A stretch of DNA of 11,236 nucleotides from an uncultured Bacteroidota bacterium. Lineage in GTDB: Bacteria; Bacteroidota; Bacteroidia; UKL13-3. Both the position numbers and the translations under genes were made by a program. The notes below the pieces were generated by a model. It ran no database searches. It was given only the letters and a program-made list of their open reading frames with translations, and was not told the origin of the DNA. Below, in pieces: positions 6,454 through 11,236 of this stretch (the stretch's first letter is position 1; every line of letters starts with the position of its first letter). The DNA lies in assembly GCA_903898215.1 (NCBI GenBank), contig CAIUEQ010000293.1, positions 1 to 11,236 on the forward strand, read 5' to 3'.

Positions 6454-6760
6454 GTAAATATGTTTATTGGCAAAAGTAACTTGCCAATAATCAAACCTTC
6501 ATGCTCTTTCAAATGAATATTGTTATTCTCTATTGAGCAATAAGCAAGATTAAGTGCTGAAAATTGTAATGAGTGGAAAGTTAGTAGGAATGATGCTGTT
6601 TTTTTTAGTTCGGCTCAAATTATTTTTCAAAAACGTATCCTTATTTCTTTTGGCTTTCATTCAAAATTTAGTCATTTCAAAAAGGTTGGCTGTGATTAAT
6701 TTTATTTTCCCTTTGGGTGCATTTCCAAAGTATTTATTAGTCATTTATTCAATAAAAATT
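6454..6760. other. 307-bp gene-free stretch upstream of the VWA gene
   Basis: It holds the recO-distal hairpin at 6464-6490, a 12-base palindrome TATTGAGCAATA (6531-6542), and a small hairpin CTTTGG/CCAAAG (6711-6716 with 6725-6730). The frame of the VWA gene stays open back to a GTG at 6554, but the encoded 69 residues are a low-complexity run of Leu, Phe, Ile and Lys as expected from T-rich DNA, and a proper signal peptide begins at 6761. The VWA promoter must lie here, but I could not pick a convincing -33/-7 pair. Confidence 0.5.
6464..6490 (+). terminator. Hairpin after recO, probable terminator
   Basis: TTATTGGCAA (6464-6473) and TTGCCAATAA (6481-6490) form a perfect 10-pair stem with a 7-base loop, starting 10 bases after the recO stop codon. 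There is no T-run directly downstream (TCAAACC follows), so it is not a textbook intrinsic terminator, but position and stability suggest transcript ending or 3' protection of the recO message. Confidence 0.5.
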
Positions 6761-8005
6761 ATGAAAAAGCTTAGTCAACTTTTCGCGATTTTCTGTTTAT
6801 CTATTAGCATAAACAGCAAAGCTCAAAATCTTCCAAATTCACAAACATTAAAACTTAATATTTTAAATATTGATGCACATGCATTTCCTAAAATATTAGT
6901 TTCATTTAAAGCTGAAAACAAGAGTGGAATTCCATTCTGGAATCTCGCAAAAAATAATTTGCAATTAATGGAAGATGGGAAGAGCTGCCAAGTCTCAAAC
7001 ATTAAACATACACATAGCAGTCAACCTATAAACGTAAGTATTGTTGTAGATCATTCAGGTTCGATGGATGAAGATCATTCGCAATTGTATGACAAAGACG
7101 GTAAGCCACTTTTTTCGATAGATAAGAATGATAATATGGTAGTTCCTGATGATTATGTTTCTCCAATCGAAAATGCAAAAAAATCGATCAAACATTTTAC
7201 TTCAAGTTTCGATACCCGAAAAGATTTTATCAGCATCACAAGTTTTGGAACTAATGTAGATAAACCGCTCGCACTAACTCAAAATGAGAACCTGATTAAT
7301 AATACAGTTGAGAAATTAAATGCTGATGGAAAAACTGCTTTATATGATGGTATGATAGAAGGGGTCAAACAACTTAAAAATGCTGAAGGGATTAAGGTAC
7401 TAGTTGTATTAACAGATGGTGAGGATAATACTTCCACATCAAAATATACGGACGTGATTGACATGGCAGTAAAAGAAAAGATTCCGGTTTATATTGTTGG
7501 TTTGGGAGATGTAAATAAATCAACACTGAATGAAATTTCAGAAGCAACAAACGGACAATTTTTTTATACCCGCTCGTCTGTTACACTTCAATCTATTTAT
7601 TCAATGATTAGCCAAAGAGTTCAGGCAGTTTATCAATTAGAATATGAAACTCCGAATATAACAATCAGTAAAAATGAAAGACTGTTAAAACTTTCTGCCT
7701 CGATCAATAATTATGCTATCCAACCTGATCAGGGAACTTATAAAATAAGCGAAAAGAAAGTTGCTACAGTTTCGGCAATTAATACTCCTAAGGATAATAA
7801 CCAAGAAGTAATCACTAATGGTGTTCCTCAAAAAACTTTGGCAACAATTCAACAGTTACCAAAGCCTGAGATTTTGAAACAATCGATTTTTGAAAATGAG
7901 AAAGATATATTTTGGATTTTTGGGAACATCATTGTTGCAGGAGCAATAGCAGCATTTATTTTAGTTTATAAAAAACGCAAGCAAGAGAAAAATAATGAGG
8001 CATAA
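6761..8005 (+). CDS. Membrane-anchored von Willebrand factor A domain protein
   Basis: A 414-residue protein predicted to be exported and held in the membrane by its C-terminus. Residues 1-22 are a Sec signal peptide (MKKLSQLFAIFCLSISINSKAQ). A short beta domain (about 30-85, ending in NLQLMEDGKSCQVSNIKH) resembles the segment before the VWA in 'VWFA-related' proteins. The VWA domain (about 90-285) has a complete metal site: D97-H-S99-G-S101, T192 in GKTALYDG, and D219 in TDGED. About 31 residues (103-133), rich in Asp and Lys, are inserted between the metal motif and the first helix. A linker (290-380) leads to one transmembrane helix (383-403) and a basic tail KKRKQEK, which orients the VWA to the periplasm. 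VWA domains usually bind other proteins; no partner is identifiable here. ATG at 6761 is preferred over an in-frame GTG at 6554 because it begins the signal peptide. It converges on fhs across a bidirectional terminator. Confidence 0.88.
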   Translation: MKKLSQLFAIFCLSISINSKAQNLPNSQTLKLNILNIDAHAFPKILVSFKAENKSGIPFWNLAKNNLQLMEDGKSCQVSNIKHTHSSQPINVSIVVDHSGSMDEDHSQLYDKDGKPLFSIDKNDNMVVPDDYVSPIENAKKSIKHFTSSFDTRKDFISITSFGTNVDKPLALTQNENLINNTVEKLNADGKTALYDGMIEGVKQLKNAEGIKVLVVLTDGEDNTSTSKYTDVIDMAVKEKIPVYIVGLGDVNKSTLNEISEATNGQFFYTRSSVTLQSIYSMISQRVQAVYQLEYETPNITISKNERLLKLSASINNYAIQPDQGTYKISEKKVATVSAINTPKDNNQEVITNGVPQKTLATIQQLPKPEILKQSIFENEKDIFWIFGNIIVAGAIAAFILVYKKRKQEKNNEA

Positions 8006-8008
8006 AAA

Positions 8009-8049
8009 ATCCCCGAAACTCAAAAGTTTAACTAATGATTTTCGGGGAT
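8009..8049. terminator. Bidirectional intrinsic terminator
   Basis: ATCCCCGAAA (8009-8018) pairs perfectly with TTTCGGGGAT (8040-8049), 10 pairs with a GC core and a 21-base loop. On the - strand the stem is followed by six T, a classic terminator for the leftward fhs gene ending at 8068. On the + strand it is followed by GATAATTTTATTTTC, serving the VWA gene ending at 8005. It fills the gap between the two convergent genes. Confidence 0.9.
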
Positions 8050-8067
8050 GATAATTTTATTTTCTTA

Positions 8068-9732
8068 TTAGCTTAATCCAACAATTTCTCCATTCACAAT
8101 ATCAATATGCATTGCTTGAGGATCTTTAGGTAAACCTGGCATACGCATAATTTCACCGGCAACAGCAACAATAAATCCTGCACCACTATTGATTACCAAG
8201 TTTTCTATTTTTAATGTAAAGCCTTCTGCAACGCCAACTTTCGAAGCATCATCCGAAAATGAGTATTGTGTTTTTGCAATACATACCGGAAGTTTATCCA
8301 ATCCTAAATCGTTAATCTTTTTAAGCATGGTACGAGCATTCTTACTAAGTGTAATGGCTTTTCCTCCGTATACTTTAGTAACAATTTTTGTAATTTTTTC
8401 TTCGATACTATCATTCAAATCATAAGTATGAACAAGTGGTTTTGAAGGTTTTGTTTCGATGATTTCTATTACTTTTTTAGCAAGCTCAATTGCACCATCT
8501 CCACCTTTTGAAAATCCATCGTTCAAAGCAAAATCAGCACCGTTTTCTTTACACCAATTTTCAATATATTTTAATTCATCATCAGCATCAAAACCAAAAC
8601 GATTTAATCCAACAATCACACTCTGACCAAAGTTTTGCATGTTTTCGATATGGCGTTGAAGATTTTTCAACCCATTAATAATTCCATCCATGCTTGGTTG
8701 TTTGATAAGTTTTTCATCAACACCGCCATGCATTTTTAAAGATAAAGTTGTAACAACTAAAACTGTTGCTTTAGGAGTGATTCCTGCAGCACGGCATTTA
8801 ATATTTAAAAACTTTTCACCACCAAGATCGCTTCCAAAACCTGCTTCAGTAACTACATAATCTCCCAATTGCATGGCTGTTTTAGTAGCAACTATCGAGT
8901 TACATCCATGAGCAATATTTGCAAACGGACCACCATGAATAATTGCTGCACCACCTTCAGTTGTTTGAACAAGATTTGGTTTGAAAGCATCTCTTAATAA
9001 AGTTACCAATGCGCCACTTACTCCAAGATCGCGCACATAAAATGGTTTGTTCTCGAAAGTATATCCCAATAAAATATTATTGATTCGTTCGCGTAGATCT
9101 TCAAAATCTTTTGCCAAACAAAATATCGCCATGATTTCTGAAGCGGGAGTAATATCAAAACCTGCTTCTTGTGGAATTCCATTTGTTGAACCATTTAAAC
9201 CCGAAACGATATGTCTGAGAGAGCGGTCATTAACATCCAACACTCTTCTCCATAAAATTTGTTTTAAAGATTTTTGAGAACCTTTATTGAAGTATTGATA
9301 ATTATCAACCAATGCCGAAAGCATATTATTTGCACATGTGATAGCATGAAAATCTCCTGTAAAATGAAGGTTGATATCTTCCATTGGCAATACTTGTGAA
9401 TACCCGCCTCCTGCTGCTCCGCCTTTCATTCCAAAACATGGTCCGAGTGAAGGTTCGCGTAATGCAACGATAGCATTTTTACCAAGTTTGCATAATCCCA
9501 ATCCTAACGAAACTGAAGTAGTGGTTTTACCAACACCTGCTTTATTTGGTGTGATGGCTGTTACTAAAATCAAGTTGCTTTTTGCAATTTTTGATTCTTC
9601 TAATTTTACATCAATTTTGGCTTTATACTTTCCGTAAAAATCAAATTGGTCTTCGTTAATTCCAATTTTTGCGGCAATGTTTTGAATAGGCTGAAGTTTA
9701 ATTTCACGTGCGATCTCGATGTCTGTTTTCAT
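8068..9732 (-). CDS. fhs: Formate-tetrahydrofolate ligase
   Basis: Makes 10-formyl-tetrahydrofolate from formate, THF and ATP, feeding one-carbon units to purine synthesis and formylation reactions in the cytoplasm. At 554 residues it is full length. Family signatures in order: YGKYKAKI (33-40), ATP loop TPNKAGVGKTTT (61-72), REPSLGPCFGMKGGAAGGGY (92-111), PMEDINLHFTGDFHAI (116-131), IIHGGPFANIAHGCNS (264-279), TEAGFGSDLGGEKF (295-308), KMHGG (333-337) and MRMPGLP (529-535). Some normally constant positions differ: the loop has Val67 where AGEGKTT is usual, and 326-337 reads VVTTLSLKMHGG where VATVRALKMHGG is typical. The frame is intact and the rest strongly conserved, so I expect an active enzyme from a diverged branch, but that is inference. 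The ATG at 9730-9732 has an A-rich leader (ACAAAAA) and no Shine-Dalgarno sequence. It lies 30 bp after the deacetylase gene on the same strand and ends at a strong terminator. Confidence 0.95.
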   Translation of the reverse strand: MKTDIEIAREIKLQPIQNIAAKIGINEDQFDFYGKYKAKIDVKLEESKIAKSNLILVTAITPNKAGVGKTTTSVSLGLGLCKLGKNAIVALREPSLGPCFGMKGGAAGGGYSQVLPMEDINLHFTGDFHAITCANNMLSALVDNYQYFNKGSQKSLKQILWRRVLDVNDRSLRHIVSGLNGSTNGIPQEAGFDITPASEIMAIFCLAKDFEDLRERINNILLGYTFENKPFYVRDLGVSGALVTLLRDAFKPNLVQTTEGGAAIIHGGPFANIAHGCNSIVATKTAMQLGDYVVTEAGFGSDLGGEKFLNIKCRAAGITPKATVLVVTTLSLKMHGGVDEKLIKQPSMDGIINGLKNLQRHIENMQNFGQSVIVGLNRFGFDADDELKYIENWCKENGADFALNDGFSKGGDGAIELAKKVIEIIETKPSKPLVHTYDLNDSIEEKITKIVTKVYGGKAITLSKNARTMLKKINDLGLDKLPVCIAKTQYSFSDDASKVGVAEGFTLKIENLVINSGAGFIVAVAGEIMRMPGLPKDPQAMHIDIVNGEIVGLS

Positions 9733-9762
9733 TTTTTGTAAGTTGTTTTGTTATAGAATTAT

Positions 9763-10539
9763 TTAATTTTTATTTTCTTTTGAATAGTTCGAAGCAAGTT
9801 CATTCATTGTAATAAATTCACCTTCGTTTTTCAGCAAATGTATTGTTTCTTCTAATCGTTTTAACATAGCCTCTCCACTGATTTTTGTCATGAATTTAGG
9901 AAGGCCGTAATTTGTAGTATCGATGAATTCCCATGGATGAAAGTATAAAGAAAGGCACCCGTCATGCTTTAAGGTTTTTAGCATCATTTTTTTTAGCCAC
10001 CACATCGGAAAATTTTTAAAGCTTAACCAAAATAGCGGAATCCTGAAAATGGGAGTAACCGATGTTGGAATCTGCAAAAGTCCTTCTTCATAAAATGATG
10101 TTCTGGGTTTCTTCAGGTTATTATATCTACCGGGTATCCACGTTGGGTTAAGAGATGAGTTGTACGTATAGCCGGCTTTTAAAATTTCTAAATTACTCAC
10201 CGGTGCAAGTCGAGGCATTCTAAAACCATTCACTTGCTTTCCTGTAATTTCTTCGAGGGCAAGTTTTGATGATAAAAGATCTTCATTTTTAAAAGAGGAA
10301 TGATAAAAAGTATGTGAGGCAATTTCGTGCTGTTCACTTATTCTCTTTATTAATTTAGGTTCTGTTTGTGCATATGTTGCAGTAGTAAAAAAGGTGCAAC
10401 GAATTTCATTGATATCGATGATCTCCATCACACTATTTAAACCTGTTGTGGAGGTACTGGTTTTTTCTTCAAACGACATTGAATGGCCGTATTCTTCCGG
10501 AGTATCAAATTCTTCTACATCAAAAGTTAAACAAATCAT
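9763..10539 (-). CDS. Polysaccharide deacetylase (NodB / CE4-like)
   Basis: Expected to remove an N-acyl group from a sugar in a glycan or lipid-linked sugar. NodB-fold motifs are visible: TFDVEEF (5-11) with the catalytic/metal acidic residues D7 and E9, ASHTFYHSSF with H76 and H80 as metal ligands, GFRMPR (105-110) with R107, and LYFHPWEF with H201. The DVE start and the FHPWE ending recall deacetylases of exopolysaccharide loci (DUF3473-like) more than peptidoglycan deacetylases. At 258 residues there is no signal peptide; a hydrophobic patch at about 164-182 (FRIPLFWLSFKNFPMWWLK) may dip into the membrane. The ATG (10537-10539) overlaps the TGA of the upstream glycosyltransferase as ATGA, implying translational coupling and a shared glycan substrate or pathway. 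fhs follows 30 bp downstream. The exact substrate and acyl group (acetyl or formyl) cannot be read from sequence. Confidence 0.88.
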   Translation of the reverse strand: MICLTFDVEEFDTPEEYGHSMSFEEKTSTSTTGLNSVMEIIDINEIRCTFFTTATYAQTEPKLIKRISEQHEIASHTFYHSSFKNEDLLSSKLALEEITGKQVNGFRMPRLAPVSNLEILKAGYTYNSSLNPTWIPGRYNNLKKPRTSFYEEGLLQIPTSVTPIFRIPLFWLSFKNFPMWWLKKMMLKTLKHDGCLSLYFHPWEFIDTTNYGLPKFMTKISGEAMLKRLEETIHLLKNEGEFITMNELASNYSKENKN

Positions 10540-11236
10540 AAGTTATTGATGCTTGAATTTCTGATGATATAATTTGGTCGTTGCTTCGATTGCATAAAAA
10601 GTTTTCCAATATAAATTCCAATGATTCCTAAAATGATTAGTTGTAATCCTCCAAAAAAAACGATGGTCATAATTACTGATGCCCAACCGGCTACTTCCTG
10701 ATTTCTCAAAAAGGCTTGGATAACATAAGGAATGTATAATAATGAAAGTAGAGAAAATGAAAACCCTAAATAAATAGCTGTGTATAACGGACGAATGCTA
10801 AACGATGTTAATCCTTGTAAGGCAAAGCGCAACATCTTTTTAAAAGTGTATTGACTTTCACCTGAAAATCTTTTTGCAGGTTCGTAAGGAATAGCAAATT
10901 GTTTAAATCCTAACCATTTTATTAGTCCTCTGATGAAAGGTTCATTTTCAGAAAGGTTGACAAAAATATTTACAACTTTCCTGTCGAGTAATCTAAAATC
11001 AGCACTTCCGGGATCAATTTGAATATCTGAAATACTGTTTATAATAGAATAAAAAAGATTGGATGTACTTCGTTTAAATTTTGAAAGATCTTTTGATTCC
11101 TGACGTAATGTATAAACTACTTCAAATCCTTCTTCCCATTTTTTCAAAAACTCGATGATTAATTCCGGAGGATGTTGCATATCGCAATCCATCGAAATTA
11201 CACAATCGCCATTCGCCAAATCTAAGCCCGCTTTAA
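10536..11236 (-). CDS. Family 2 glycosyltransferase, GtrB/DPM1-like, N-terminus cut by the window edge
   Basis: Likely transfers a sugar from a nucleotide donor to polyprenyl phosphate at the inner membrane face. The frame is open to the window edge and the visible part begins KAGLDLANGD, typical of the middle of this domain, so roughly the first 80-100 residues (with the VVVPxYNE-type motif) are missing; a TTG at 11219 is internal, not a start. Visible marks: the metal-binding stretch SMDCDMQHPPEL (family form DxDLQxPPE), GSADFRLLDRKVV, PFIRGLIKWLGF, and RFSGESQYTFKKMLRFALQG followed by TSFSIRPL. Two C-terminal transmembrane helices follow (roughly TAIYLGFSFSLLSLLYIPYV and ASVIMTIVFFGGLQLIILGI) with a short basic tail. 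This is the usual layout of polyprenyl-phosphate sugar transferases such as GtrB and ArnC. Its stop overlaps the deacetylase start by ATGA, so the two are one transcription unit. Donor sugar unknown. Confidence 0.88.
   Translation of the reverse strand, partial: KAGLDLANGDCVISMDCDMQHPPELIIEFLKKWEEGFEVVYTLRQESKDLSKFKRSTSNLFYSIINSISDIQIDPGSADFRLLDRKVVNIFVNLSENEPFIRGLIKWLGFKQFAIPYEPAKRFSGESQYTFKKMLRFALQGLTSFSIRPLYTAIYLGFSFSLLSLLYIPYVIQAFLRNQEVAGWASVIMTIVFFGGLQLIILGIIGIYIGKLFMQSKQRPNYIIRNSSINNL

Noticed and set aside
6711..6730. Small hairpin CTTTGG/CCAAAG upstream of the VWA gene as an operator or terminator
   Set aside because: Six pairs with an 8-base loop and no T-run is within what AT-rich DNA gives by chance; noted only as content of the gene-free stretch.
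6554..6760. In-frame upstream extension of the VWA protein to a GTG at 6554
   Set aside because: The extra 69 residues are low-complexity hydrophobic sequence typical of T-rich non-coding DNA, and a normal signal peptide starts at the ATG at 6761.
9371..9637. Open frames antisense to fhs and to the M49 gene (for example 9371-9637, 1476-1667)
   Set aside because: They lie fully inside strongly conserved genes on the other strand, have low-complexity translations and no recognisable domain.
11217..11219. TTG at 11219 as start of the glycosyltransferase
   Set aside because: The frame is open to the window edge and the upstream codons (KAGLD) belong to the conserved family sequence, so the gene is cut by the window rather than starting here.

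Overview
The window is AT-rich bacterial DNA, most likely from the phylum Bacteroidota. Three observations point that way. Most starts have no Shine-Dalgarno sequence and an A-rich leader instead. The protein set is typical of the phylum: a TIGR02757/DUF2400 protein, an M49 dipeptidyl peptidase III, an M61 peptidase, a cysteine-containing Crp/Fnr regulator and a RecO without a zinc finger. A few sites resemble the Bacteroidota -7 box TAnnTTTG. No tRNA, rRNA, CRISPR array, transposase or phage gene was seen, so this looks like ordinary chromosome.

Layout. Positions 1-153 hold a cluster of degenerate inverted repeats of the GATTCCTC...CGGAATGACA type, just downstream of a leftward gene for a probably exported M49 dipeptidyl peptidase III (154-2220). 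A 148-bp divergent gap with a strong hairpin separates it from a rightward DUF2400 gene (2369-3142, GTG start). The stop codon of that gene overlaps the stop of a leftward 82-residue three-helix membrane protein (3139-3387). Only 26 bp further, a rightward series begins: M61-like peptidase without PDZ (3414-4862), Crp/Fnr regulator (4909-5619), recO (5722-6453) and a membrane-anchored von Willebrand A protein whose real start is probably 6761 (6761-8005). Hairpins lie between regulator and recO and just after recO. A 307-bp gene-free stretch precedes the VWA gene.

A clear bidirectional terminator (8009-8049) separates this block from a leftward set: a GtrB/DPM1-like family 2 glycosyltransferase cut by the right edge (10536-11236), a NodB-type polysaccharide deacetylase overlapping it by ATGA (9763-10539), and formate-tetrahydrofolate ligase fhs 30 bp later (8068-9732). 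The first two are almost surely co-transcribed and likely act on a lipid-linked or exported glycan. Fhs makes 10-formyl-THF and may simply be the last gene of the unit. An Arn-like formylation/deformylation cycle is a speculative alternative, raised in the findings.

Most of the window is conserved housekeeping and peptidase genes. I see no convincing new defence or mobile system. The points best worth a second look are the repeat cluster at the left edge, the repeat/hairpin region upstream of recO, the diverged signatures in Fhs, the insertion in the VWA protein, and the glycosyltransferase-deacetylase-fhs grouping.
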